This document shows positions 21,685 through 32,345 of a stretch of 64,000 nt of DNA, piece by piece. Under the pieces are notes generated by a model. That model did no database searches. It saw only the letters and a program-made list of their open reading frames with translations, and had not been told where the DNA came from. Each line of letters begins with the position of its first letter. Within the stretch, counting starts at the first letter, position 1. Made by a program: the position numbers and the translations under genes. The stretch lies in assembly GCF_014805685.1 (NCBI RefSeq), contig NC_060904.1:16658311-16722310 (forward strand), in the 5' to 3' direction. The stretch comes from Silurus meridionalis. Lineage: Eukaryota; Chordata; Actinopteri; Siluriformes; Siluridae.

Positions 21685-22165
21685 ATACTATAGTTTCAAA
21701 AGTATTGGGTCATCTGACCTTTCCTGCTATATCTGGTTCTTTTCCAAACTGTTACCACAAAGCTGGAGACACTCAATTGTCTTTAGATGCGCTATAATAC
21801 AATTTTGCATTTACTTGAACTTGGAAACCCAAACCTGTTCCAGCATGGCGATGCCCCTGTGCACAAAGTGAGCTCCATGAAGATCTGGTTTCCATGCTTT
21901 GGAGAGAAGGATCATGGGTTGAAGTCGAAGAGCTTCTGAAATAGAGCTCTGAGCTTAACTCTACTGAAGACCTTAGGAATGAATTCACCTCATCTACATC
22001 ATTACCTGACTGTGCTAACACCCTTGTGGCTGAAGGAATCTCACGCAAATGTCCTTAAAATCTAGTGGAACATCTTTCCAGAAGAGTGGAGGTTATTATA
22101 ACAGGAAATAGGGGACTAAATGTGGAATGGAATGTTAAAAAAGCTCATAAGAATAAGGTCCTTTG
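21685..22165 (+). mobile_element. Tc1/mariner-like relic (T1 copy)
   Basis: Plus orientation. The left end has TTCAAAAGTATTGGGTCATC and CTGACC. The FQHGDAPVHK block lies at about 21836-21866, and an EHLWDEL-equivalent stretch lies near 21960. The C-terminal TAGTGGAACATCTTTCCAGA segment is followed by the right end. Several stops and indels are present. It is the best plus-strand copy for aligning the family. Confidence 0.85.
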
Positions 22166-22559
22166 TCCACTTCAGTAGATCTATTTTTGGATCATGCTCA
22201 GTTTCTAGCTTGTGGTAGATGTTCCGTTAAATACAGATAAAATCTTACAAAAGCCTTAGATCCAGAAACTGATGCCTGTCTGGAAGAGTGTTGCTGATAT
22301 TTTATGTCTGTTTCCTTAGTTTGACTCCACTTCTCTTGCAAATGAAGCTGAAATCCTGCGTATTCCATGTTCTAAATAAAAAATAAGAGAAATATAGGTG
22401 TTTATACAGATAGAGGTTTGAGGTTACAGCCCTATGTCAAATAAAAGTTTATCTTTTTGGTGTTTTATGAGCTGTGGTCAGTCGTAACGGTTTCTCCATT
22501 AAATTGATTCACTGTACTTTGAGTCTAAGAAAAAAAAAAAAAAAGACATATCCAGGTGC
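22166..22559. other. No recognisable feature
   Basis: AT-rich unique sequence with an A run at about 22529. Confidence 0.4.
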
Positions 22560-22800
22560 TAAAATTGCTCCTTGGTATCTCCTCTAATGCCACAGGAAGT
22601 GACGAGGAAAATGCCAGTGCTCTGTAGCTGGTGGTGGAGCGTTGCCAGAGCGATGGCGTGTGAGAAGGTGCCCGTGGGTTTTTGGCAACCTGGGTGTCAA
22701 TTTACAGCCTCGTAGACGCTTCATTCCGCTCGGATACACTCTCGGTCCCTGACTCTCTGCCTCTGTCAACTCGGTCTGTCTCTTGCTAGCTAGCTGCTAG
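22560..22800. other. High-complexity block, possible conserved element
   Basis: A repeat-free, GC-richer stretch with several CG dinucleotides. It includes a 61-codon minus-strand frame (22769-22584) without recognisable homology. I see no clear splice pair. Confidence 0.28.
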
Positions 22801-23039
22801 CTTTGAGTCTTCAGAGAAATCCATCCAATTAAATCAGGTCACGGACAGACAAATACTCGTCCCTATTTACCAGCCATGCTTTTATTTATCTGATGTAATT
22901 AATGTTAACTTAACTGACATTCATCCAGAGTGCAGTGAAGTGATCCAGTGCACAGGATGCAAAGCTGATAATATATACACCCCAACAAGATTAATTTAAA
23001 ATGTGCAATAACAGCTAATCTACTGTCTGCTGAATACTG

Positions 23040-23815
23040 TAGAACTAAGAAAATCAGCTAGCACTTAAAGGCTTCAGTAGTTCGAATTCAGCCAGCTAAT
23101 AAAGTTTGCAGTAGTAACTAGCTAATTAGTAAGGTAGCTAATCATAAAATAAATTTATTTTAATTCGGAATTTCAAGGAATGTTGTTGGAATAAGTTAGC
23201 ATAATTAATGCAGTACAAACAAAATAAGCTAGAATGACAATATTACTAAAAAAAAAGAAGGTTGTAGTACAACCTTATCCAGCTAGCTACTGAAGGGAAG
23301 GTTGTAATGCTAAGTACTTCCAATATATAATACTTATATACGTTTCGGAACATTTAGTGCATTCATAAGGAATGCGTTGGTATGTGTCTAGCTGAATAAT
23401 AAATATCAAGCCAGTCAACAAATGAAGGTTGTGGGTAAGTCAGCGGCTAATAATTATATATAATAGTGCTAATCCAGCTTGCTAATGAAGGCTGTAGTAG
23501 TAAGTAATCCCTGTAGCTACTCAATGTTTAGTTTTAAGACCGTTAGCCAACTACTGAATGCTGTGATTAGTGCTAAGCCAGATAACTACTGAACACTTTA
23601 GTACTACACCAGTTAGCTAATCAATTCAAATTGTAATTTTGTAGCTGATTTAATCATCTGTAGTACTAAATCAGTCAACTGATCAGATGGATTTTCTATT
23701 AAAATTTTAATCATTGCTTTTGTTCTCAACAAACTACCCAATTGAGGCTATTGCATTAATCTTTAGCATAAATCCAGTTAGCTAATGGAGGCTGCAGTAC
23801 CACCTAAATAAGTTT
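23040..23815. repeat. Ancient degenerate minisatellite, unit about 40 bp
   Basis: The region repeatedly returns to the themes GCTAATGAAGGCTGTAGTA and ACTAAGCCAGTTAGCTA with many substitutions. Examples lie near 23058-23130, 23275-23320, 23405-23440, 23470-23510, 23545-23620 and 23770-23805. It is an old tandem array that is nearly unrecognisable base by base. Confidence 0.7.
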
Positions 23816-23822
23816 GCTATTT

Positions 23823-24105
23823 ACACTATATGGACAGAAGTTTGTAGGCATCTGCCTGCAAGAGACGTATGTGCTTGTTTAAACATCTCATTTCATTTTA
23901 GTTCCCATTTGCAGTTACAATAACCTCTATTCTTTTAGAAGATGTAAATTTTGGAGAGTGATTGTGGAGATTTGTGCTCGTTTATCCACAAGGGTGTTAG
24001 TAAAGTCAGGTACTGATGTGGGTGGAGTCAGCGTTCACATTCATCCCAAATGTGTTGAGGTCAGAGCTCTACAGCAGGCCACTCAAGATCTTCCAACCAA
24101 AGTCA
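23823..24105 (-). mobile_element. T1 copy, left part (split by Rep-C)
   Basis: It starts with the T1 end CACTATATGGACAGAAGTTT. It has a TTTTAGAAGATG...TTTTGGAG segment and an ATGTGTTGAGGTCAGAGCTC segment (complement of ELxSDLNxH). It breaks off at about 24105, where Rep-C begins. The remainder resumes at about 24395. Confidence 0.85.
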
Positions 24106-24111
24106 TGTCAG

Positions 24112-24392
24112 TTCAATTCAATGTTATTTGTAATGTGCTTTTAACAAAGAATGTCCCAAAGCAGTTTTACAAAATTAAATAGATTTAATATTACTTACTT
24201 ATATGAAGTGATTTATTAGTTTATCCCTTATAAGTATATCCCTGAGATGGTATGAGGAAGGAACCCTGAGAGGAACAAGACTGGTCATCATCTCGGTGAC
24301 ACCGAATGTCCATTCATTATAGTTCCACTATAGTTGAGGTTAACATCTATTCACTGATGAACATGGATGGGCACTTTAATGCAAATCTCCTA
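24112..24392 (+). repeat. Rep-C copy inserted in a T1 element
   Basis: It begins GTTCAATTCAATGTTATTTG and has a CAAAGCAGTTTTACAAAATT segment, the GGTATGAGGAAGGAACCCTG segment and a CGGTGACACCGAATGTCC segment. Both sides are flanked by the two halves of one T1 copy. Confidence 0.85.
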
Positions 24393-24394
24393 TT

Positions 24395-24502
24395 TCAAGT
24401 GAAGGGAAAATGTCATACTACTGAAATGCATCCATAAGCATCCTGTACAATTATGTGCCACATATGGCTGGACAGTGTCCCAATAATTTAGTCTATATGG
24501 TA
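24395..24502 (-). mobile_element. T1 copy, right part
   Basis: Continuation of the split copy: TTTCAAGTGAAGGGAAAATG, GCATCCTGTACAATTATGTG and a terminal GTGTCCCAATAATTTAGTCT followed by ATATGGTA. Confidence 0.82.
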
Positions 24503-25088
24503 TAGATATAGTTAATGTTAGGGCTCAGGGTGTTCATATTGTTTCTTTTGTTGTATTGCATTTTGTGTTGTAAATTGCTTTCATTCCAATCTTTGACAAA
24601 GTGAAAACAGGAAGTAACTTGTTCCATGGACATTCCATATTAAAAAAAAGAGAAAAAAAAAAAGCCTAATGCTGCTGTGAGTGTTCTCTGTCCATGCAAA
24701 AATCTCACTATCACAGCTATCTGACAAATCAACATCACTTGATATACGGTGTTAAACAGAAACAAGCAAGAACTCGAATAAGAGCGTGCATTTATTCTCA
24801 CCTGGAGTGTAAAAAAAGCATTGTTTCTCTGTTCCCCGTCTAATTTACTTCGGGTTTACCCTGAGGCACCTTGTGCTTACTCCATGTCCGAGCGAAACAG
24901 TCCAGCGCATTAACTATCGATTCCTCTCTCTTTACAGGTCTTTTCACACTGGTGATAAGAATTTATTGGATTTCTTTTTCCCCCCATCTCCAGGACTCCG
25001 ATCCCTTGTTAGGGCTGTGGAAAGAGCTTGGCTTAGAAATAGTCATGCTGAATTGATGAGCTATGATTATCTAGCAGAGTGTTCTAGT
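24503..25088. other. No recognisable feature
   Basis: Unique sequence. Overlapping plus-strand frames at 24871-25292 have no recognisable homology and run into the period-10 repeat. Confidence 0.35.
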
Positions 25089-25160
25089 GTGCCCCAAGGT
25101 GCCCCGAAGTGCCCCAAAGCACCCCGGAGAATTCCAAGGTTCCCCAGAGTTCCACTGAGT
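25089..25160. repeat. Period-10 minisatellite, about 7 units
   Basis: Seven units of 10 bp in register: GTGCCCCAAG, GTGCCCCGAA, GTGCCCCAAA, GCACCCCGGA, GAATTCCAAG, GTTCCCCAGA, GTTCCACTGA. The left units are better conserved. Confidence 0.88.
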
Positions 25161-26887
25161 AACCTGAAAAGAGTGCTCGAAAGTGCTGATATATGTGATA
25201 TGAATTTCAGAAGATGGCAATTAGATGATGTCCTTATGGTTCTTTATTGCATTCTGCATTCCCCCTTGAGACTTTCAGAGTCATTAAGCTGACTTATTAA
25301 ACAAACACATGCTGCTAGTGTTCCTGGACATGAACCGGACATGAAATCATGAGCCACACACCAATTACAGTGGACACACTGGGGAAAAATGTTCCCACCT
25401 CCCGTCATGCTAGCTAAGGCTTTCACTTACATAAAAATACATCCATAGTCTTGATAGTTAAAAAAAAAAAAAGTAGAAAAATAATAAAGCTTGTTCTCCT
25501 CAAACTGCTCCTTCAGCAATGATGTCACTGTTGGTTTATCCACTCCGTCACATCTAAAACTTTAGTGGAATAATAGCAAAGTAATGACTAGCCGCATTTT
25601 TTTTTTCACAGTCTCACACTCAACCTGTTGATTAGTTAGCATATTAATGTTATCGATTGCATTAGCTCTGTCATTTGCGGCTTCTCATCCTTCCTGGGTT
25701 TTCTCCCACACGTTTGCTGCTCTGCCTCACTTTGTTGGCAGTGAAACAGTCATAAAGTTCACAGCAGGGAGCCTAAACACAGCCAACGGCTTCAATTTTG
25801 TCTACTAATGTAAAATCCTGCACTTTTTTAGCACAATGGCTCGCAGAAACATATTGCACACCGTGCCTTTCCTTTTTCAACATTTTGTAGTGTTATGGCC
25901 TGGAACTGATTCTCATGAATCTACACAAAATACTCTGGATATAATATTAAAAAAGAAGAAAAAATCATTTTCTGGTGCAGTCATGGTGCGGCCATTTGCC
26001 TTCAGAAGTCAAATTATTATTATTACTGTTTATCTTTGGCATTGTTTACTTATAGCTTAATGTATCCGGATTCATTTATAGTGATAAACAATACATTTAT
26101 CACATTTTAATTAATTTTCTGAATGTATTTATTTCTATAAAGCTTTTTGATAAGAAAATAATATTGTCTGTCTTTTAAAGTGCTAAACTAATAAAATTTA
26201 TTAGCATTCAACTGAAATTAGGATTTAACATGCATACAGCTTTTGTAGTGTTGAAGCTTGTTTTTATTTCAGAAATCTACACTAAATTCTGTAGATATTA
26301 TACTGGAAAAGTGGGGGAAAAGTGAACTTCTGAGGCCATCTGAATTCAAACAATTAGTTAAATGAAGTCTAGCTGAGGGCAATTAGTGTGTCATGTGATC
26401 CCTATATAGTTACCTTTCCTGGATTAACCCAAAGAGAACATAGCTAAACACATAGCAACACAAAGCACTAGAAGAATTCGAGGAAAGTTCTGAAATGAGT
26501 CGATTCTAAAAATCTAGAAATTGATTGGATAATGGACATAAAGAAAAGGAAATGGCAGAACATTGACTCAATTTCTATCAAGATGTCCACCAAAGAGCAC
26601 TGGCCAGGTAAGGAGCGCTTTGGGTTGAACTTGCTGTGCTGGTCTGGTGTGCAAAGATAAATTCAGCCCTTTGTATGGGATAAAATAGGTTTTTCATTGT
26701 TAATGGTGAGATCACTTTTGAAACCTATGTGCTAATGGAACCACCATTGAAAATTTCTTCTTTTTGTTTAAGACTATAGTGCGGCAATTTTAATGTGGTG
26801 TTATGAATTTTTGGGTGTATTTGATTCAGCTTCTTCATTCATAGTCATGTCTCCAAAATCTGTGTCCCAATGTGTAGTGAAAAACAT
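25161..26887. other. Unique DNA without recognised features
   Basis: 1.7 kb without a recognised gene or repeat family. A (AAG)-like patch lies near 25950. The 74-codon frame at 25836 looks like chance. A GGCCAGGTAAGGAG donor-like word at about 26603 has no supported exon upstream. Confidence 0.35.
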
Positions 26888-27090
26888 GTAGCTGAGTGGC
26901 TGAGATGTTGGATTTATGTTTACATGGTCATGAGTTCCACAAGCACCATCAAGCTGCCAAGCTGTTGGGTTCTAGAGCAAAGCGTTTAACCCTTGATAAT
27001 AAAATAAATAAATAATATGAATATTTTATATGGATAATTGATCAGTGTAAGTCGGTCTGGATAAGGGTATCTGCCAAATGCTGTAAATGT
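26888..27090 (+). mobile_element. SINE-A copy with internal AT expansion
   Basis: The head is AGCTGAGTGGCTGAGATGTT, the middle GAGTTCCACAAGCACCATCA, and the tail GTCTGGATAAGGGTATCTGC followed by CAAATGCTGTAAATG. An AAATAAATAAATAA-type AT-rich insertion separates the middle and tail. Confidence 0.85.
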
Positions 27091-27166
27091 AGTGAGAAGA
27101 CTTGGGTCTGTACCAGTGCCCTCGATGATGTCACAACACTCGATGATGAATGAAAATTATATATAC

Positions 27167-27170
<4 letters not shown>

Positions 27171-27222
<52 letters not shown>

Positions 27223-27235
27223 TAATATACATACA
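27171..27235. repeat. (TA)n microsatellite
   Basis: A TA dinucleotide run with small AATATA interruptions, followed by short ATACACAC sequence. Confidence 0.95.
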
Positions 27236-28139
27236 CACACTTAATCTTTCTTCCAATCAACACATGTTCACAAATAAACACGAGTAAGTGAAATGTTTGA
27301 TACACTTGTTTGCGGATCGATTGGATATGCATAATTCATTTTCAGTCTACGTGTTCTGCACTTTGCATGTCGAACCATCTGCATTTCTCTGATAGCTGTC
27401 AGTTTGTGCATGAGCGCCCTGAGGGCTGGCGATGTGCTGTACCACTGCTTGCTTGGCGCAAAGCCCTGGGGCTCCAGTGTACACTATTGATGAAGCTAGT
27501 GTTTGGTGGAGGGATCAATTCAATGGAAATTGTGATGTTTCAGAATATCCTGTTGAATCCAGTTGCCTGCAAGATCACAAGATTTTTTTTTTTTTTTTAT
27601 GGTAAGCTATGAGATGGCTAATTATACTCTCAGCTATCAGACTGGCTTACTCCTTATGCCATGGTACTGTCAATGTCTTTATTTATTTATTTTTTTATTT
27701 ATTTGAATCAATATACAGTGAAGAATAGGTTTCTTGTACTGAAAGTCATATGGACTTTGACATGTACACCAACACAAAATAGCGTCCACAGCACACATTT
27801 TTCCAAATATCTTACAATTGCATACAATATTTCCAGTGAGACCTCCCAAAACAGAACAACTAGATCTGTCATGTTCTTTCACTTAATACTGGCACTATGT
27901 CATTGTAACACCTCAAAATTCCTGTCAACTGTAACAGCTTTCATTATTCTTTAGTTTACCAGCTTCTCTTTTCTCTCTCTTCATATAACACTTTACACAG
28001 GAAGTAGATTTATACAGCACACACTCCATGAAACCTGTTGATGGCATGATGGTTGATATGAATCGGTTATTAAGCACTTTTATTGGAGGAGTCTCCATTC
28101 TTAGTGCTTTGTTACTTCAGATTTTTTGTTTTATGTGGT
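27236..28139. other. No recognisable feature
   Basis: Unique sequence with T runs at 27581 and 27680-27700. The overlapping frames at 27661-27954 and 27882-27679 are on opposite strands and show no homology. Confidence 0.38.
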
Positions 28140-28343
28140 TATGGGGAAGTGGTAGTTTAGTGGTTAAGACTCTAGGTTACTAAAAACCAGGTTTTCAAGC
28201 CCCAGTATTGCCAAGATGCCAGTCTTGATCCTCTGTGCTCCAGGGTTGCTATATAATGGCTGAACCTGCGCTCTGCCTCCAGCTTCCTATTATCACTAAG
28301 ATGTGCAGAGAAAGAATTTCACTGTGCTGTAAAGTACATTTGA
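28140..28343 (+). mobile_element. SINE-B copy, nearly full length
   Basis: The tRNA-derived head has GAAGTGGTAGTTTAGTGGTT and TTTTCAAGCCCCAGTATTGC. The body has CCTCTGTGCTCCAGGGTTGC and ATGGCTGAACCTGCGCTCTG. The tail has AAAGAATTTCACTGTGCTGT and ends in a TGACAAGTAAAAAA stretch. This copy defines the family in this window. Confidence 0.88.
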
Positions 28344-28769
28344 CAAGTAAAAAAACCCCTTCACATGATGGCAGTGCAAGTTCCTGTTAATGGGCTGTTA
28401 CTATAGAAACGTCTTAGAAAGAGAATTCAAATATAAGGCTACTGATTTTCTGTTACAACAATGGATCAACCCTGTCGGACCAATCAGAATGGAGAATTCA
28501 ACCATGTTCTTGAATATAATATTTGACTGTACACACCGTATTGTAGAAATAGCTTTGGGTTCCTTAAATGTTTTGTGAAGTTTTAATCGGGATTTAAATC
28601 TAAAACAGTCTTCCTTTCCTTTCCTTTTTTTTTTTTTTCTTTCTTTATAAATGCATTTGCAATGCAGTTTTTCCCATGAATCATTTGCTAATGGTTTAAT
28701 AGTATTCCCCAAAGTTCCTTTTTCTTCAAACTTCCAGAAGTTCAAACTCATGTCCCGTCCTCACTGAAC
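28344..28769. other. No recognisable feature
   Basis: AT-rich unique sequence with a poly(T)/CCTTT tract at 28610-28646. Frames on both strands at 28390-28751 look like chance. Confidence 0.38.
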
Positions 28770-29530
28770 CATGTTTAGGAAAGCAGATCACACTCGGATC
28801 AGACGCCGGACCTGACGCAGTGCTGTTCGACTGATGTGTAAGAAATAGCCAGAGGACGCTTTGCAAAGTTATGAGAATTGATTTCAACCCCCTCTTTTTT
28901 TTTTTTTTTTCCCCTCAGACAAGATTGCTTTCCCTCCACTGCTGTTGTCCATTTTAATAGAAATGCGCCTCACGTTCGACTCACGGTCAAAGCAACAACT
29001 TGGGATTTTCTGCTTGTTTTTTGGCCTGTACATTAAGTAAATGTGTGACTGTAATTAAAACCTCTTTTTATTTATTTATTTTCTCTGCCCCAACTGAGCG
29101 TAGGCGTCGTACTTGATCGCTCCTCTGTTCCTCCATCTGTAGTCTTCTTGCTGTTCTCTCCAAAGGGCAGGAACACGCTGAATCACCAATCCATCAAGTG
29201 AAACGTTTCCTTCTTTATAGATTGTGTTTTGTGTTTTCAGTGTGTAGGATATTTTTGTTCCTTCGTTCTAAAGCAGTCTCTCTGTCGTACTTGTACAGGT
29301 TCCCGTTATTTCATTAGTGGCACGCTAATGAAATACAACAGCTAACAATAATTAGCTGTGCCAGGTTTAATTAATGACAAGAGCAGCTCATAGCCTGCCA
29401 ATGTAAAGCTCCGGGAGATCATCACACAGCACTGGGTGTTCGTTAGGTAAAGGGGGCTTGTTCGGAAGCAGTGGGTTGCGAGCGGAGGAACAAATGCTGC
29501 CTACGTGACGCGTGAATGCCAAGGAGAAGA
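28770..29530. other. Cluster of candidate conserved noncoding elements
   Basis: Three repeat-free, higher-complexity blocks (28770-28890, 28925-29060, 29290-29520) are separated by T-rich linkers. They contain GGCACGCTAATGAAATAC, ACAATAATTAGCTGTGCC and GTTTAATTAATGACAAGAGC, typical of homeodomain-rich vertebrate enhancers. No open frame of note. Confidence 0.35.
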
Positions 29531-29714
29531 TTTCAGGGGTCTTGTACAGGAAGTCAAGTCATAAAGTTAGACCTTCACATAATGTAGTTTTAAACTCATC
29601 TTTTGGCTTCATTCAAGCTACAGCTTCAAACTATTCCTTTCGTATCAGTGACTGTTATCCAGGTACTGCAGAAAGCTATGGCTGACGATTAAATGCTAGT
29701 TTGGTGTACAATGT
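29531..29714. other. No recognisable feature
   Basis: Short unique spacer. Confidence 0.4.
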
Positions 29715-29911
29715 ACAGGGCTGTGATCAAGAATTTGCCCATTTTCTTCTTCCTTAATGAATGAAATTATTATTTATAAACTGCATTTTGTATTTACTCG
29801 GGTTATCTTTTGCGTGATATTCAAATTTGCTTGATGAATATGCAAAAACAGAGCATATAGCAACAGGTGAATATGCAAAAACAGAGGGGAAAATACTTTT
29901 TCACAGCACTT
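29715..29911. mobile_element. MITE-like element with inverted ends
   Basis: Left end ACAGGGCTGTGATCAAGAAT and TTGCCC; right end complement AGTGCTGTGAAAAAGTATTT and TCCCC. These form inverted repeats of about 24 bp with several mismatches around an interior of about 150 bp. Such ends (GTGCTGTGAAAAAGTATTTG) mark a common fish nonautonomous DNA transposon. The interior carries a direct repeat of TGAATATGCAAAAACAGAG at 29835 and 29868. Confidence 0.72.
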
Positions 29912-30599
29912 GCACAGGTGTATAGGGTATACGGTCTTAAATCTGATAATGTAGCTGCTGTGTGTGCATATAGTCAAAATAAAATCTTTTTATGATCAGC
30001 CGCAGTACAGAAACAGTAATGTATTATGCAATTTTGTATTGAATAAATTTTGAAGAAATATGCATATTCTAGACTGGAATGGAGTTTACAATGTTCATGA
30101 TTATAATTATTATTGTTTATTTTTAGGTTTATTTTGAGCCATATGCGTTATTTTGATCATTCTGATTCATCAGCCAAAAAAATACTTCCAAAAATGGTAA
30201 ACTGGGTGAAATGTTAACAAAAGGCTTAAAGAAATTTCATAGTAAATTTGAATTTTTGATTACAGTTGCCATAGAAACCACATCCTCATCCTTGCAAATT
30301 CGAAAAGATCCTTATTCACATTCAACCCCAACATGATTTGTGATATTTACTAAAACTTTTTTCCTGCTGTATTTTCCAACTAAAATTCATTTCATATCTT
30401 CAGCTTGCAGATAAAAAAAAAATTGCAACCGAGTTCACGACATTCAGTGTGTATGTGTTCGCTCATTTTCCCTCTGATGTTTGCCAACCCAAGAGGGTTT
30501 ATTCCAACTTGCTCTTGGAGATAAAGAGTGAGGGTTTTTTTTTTTATTCTGTTTTTCCACCACACTTTCTTTGGGTTCTATCAAAAGATTTGTTTTATC
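29912..30599. other. No recognisable feature
   Basis: AT-rich unique sequence. Confidence 0.4.
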
Positions 30600-30850
30600 G
30601 TTGGGGAAAAAAACCTGCTTTATTTGAGGCAATACGGAGCACAATGCATCAACAGCTTCATAAGCAGCCGGGGAGAAAATGCGAGCGCTTGGAGAAGATA
30701 GGACGCTATAATCCTAATGCCATCTCCTCCACGGGCCGCAGAATTGAAACAGAGGAGCCCTTGGAACTGGAAGGGCAGATTTTAATTATTTGCCACAGCG
30801 ACTGGGGGAGATGATGTGGCACTCGGAGGACACGGATGCGAAATAAAACC
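30600..30850. other. High-complexity block inside a 121-codon frame
   Basis: A GC-richer, repeat-free segment. The plus frame from 30449 to 30814 is open through it, with a charged stretch near residues 70-110. I do not recognise the peptide. TTTTAATTATTTGCC at about 30780 and the lack of a clear acceptor/donor pair favour a conserved noncoding element. Confidence 0.33.
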
Positions 30851-31214
30851 AAATACATTTTGCCATGACTTTGGGAGACGCAGCATCAACTACAGTGGGT
30901 GGAAACAGATGTGGCTCAGAAACTAAATCAAATCAGGAGGTGCTTTTATTTTGCACTGATTGAAGAAATGATTAAAAAAAATGCCTGTGCAATTTGCAGA
31001 ATTTGTTTGCAAAATGTTTATATGAATGTTCATGCATGAAATTTTGTACTTGTGAATAACTTTTGCAAAAAAAAACCCCAAACATCCGAGTTCAGAAAAC
31101 TATAAGAGCATGACCCTAACCTCCATTTAACCTCAATTTGTAAATATTCATTCAATTTGACATTTTTAATTTACTGGAATTCTATTATTTTATTGTACTT
31201 TTGTATATTTCACT
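30851..31214. other. No recognisable feature
   Basis: AT-rich unique sequence. Confidence 0.4.
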
Positions 31215-31480
31215 GTATTTTTATTTGTATAGCACTTTTAACAAAGGATGTTGTCTCAACAGCTTTACACAGATGATGTGGTGATAAAGAATGAATAGCA
31301 TGTTCTTTACGTGTAAGTTTGTCTCTGATAAACGAGCAGGTAATTTCATTGTGGCAATGGAAGAACTCCCTGAGATGGCATTAGGAAGAAACCCTGAGAG
31401 GATCCAGACTGAAGAAGGAACCTCATCCTCATCTGGATGGCACCGAATGTCTATTTTTATATTCCCTTCTTTCGTTTTTA
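31215..31480 (+). repeat. Rep-C copy
   Basis: It has TATTTGTATAGCACTTTTAA near the start, TCAACAGCTTTACACAGATG, the core GTGGCAATGGAAGAACTCCC and GGAAGAAACCCTGAGAGGAT, and ends with a CATCTGGATGGCACCGAATG stretch. Confidence 0.87.
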
Positions 31481-32097
31481 ATTCTTTAACTTTTGGAAAT
31501 TGCATAATTTTTATTATTTTAAGAAATACTGGTAAGCATTTCACTGCATGTCGTATTGTGTTTAGTTTTGTATATGATGAATAGAATTTAAATAAACAAA
31601 TTATTTTGTTGCCACAATACATCAAATAATTGTGCTCATTTTCTGAGATGTTATTAAAAACTATCAATTTAATTAAAATCGAGAATTTAAAAGGCATAAA
31701 ATGGTAAAATCTCAGTGTAGAATATTTAAAGAAAACCACAACCTTTAGTCAGGATCAGGATTTTGATTTTGAATTGTTTTCATTCCCTTTGTCATTCTGT
31801 TTGCATGTTCATTGCTGACACTTTGCTTCCTCTGATGCAATCTCTGAGAAAAATCCATTTTATTTCCTGCCTTTGCATCTTTCAGGACGTGTGTGTAATG
31901 TCCATGTCAGGACTAAATCTGGCTTTCTTTCATTTATATATAAAGTGACTTCTTTTTCTCTTCAATTCTTCCAATGTCTCAACAACATTTTTTTTTTTCC
32001 CTTACCAAAGTTCTCAACTCTCTTAAATCCATTTCGTGGAAATATTTCTGTCTGAATTATTTTCGGTGTAAACATTGGCACAGGTTCCCTGAGCCTG

Positions 32098-32130
<33 letters not shown>

Positions 32131-32305
32131 GAGGATCTAACCTAGGAGCTGATTATAACATTTTTATTTATTGCTGTCATGGTTTTACCTCCGTCTCTGC
32201 TTCACCTGCGACTTCTCACGTCTGAAAGAATTCCGGAAAGATGACACACGTTAACTTCAGCAAAGCAAGATCCGTTTTGTTGGACACGGCAGGAATATGA
32301 CATTT

Positions 32306-32345
<40 letters not shown>

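Noticed and set aside
26580..26625. Short exon ending at a GGCCAG|GTAAGG donor
   Set aside because: There is a good donor word, but no supported acceptor or long open frame precedes it.
31221..31739. 172-codon minus-strand frame
   Set aside because: Half of it is antisense to a Rep-C copy and the rest is AT-rich. No coding evidence.
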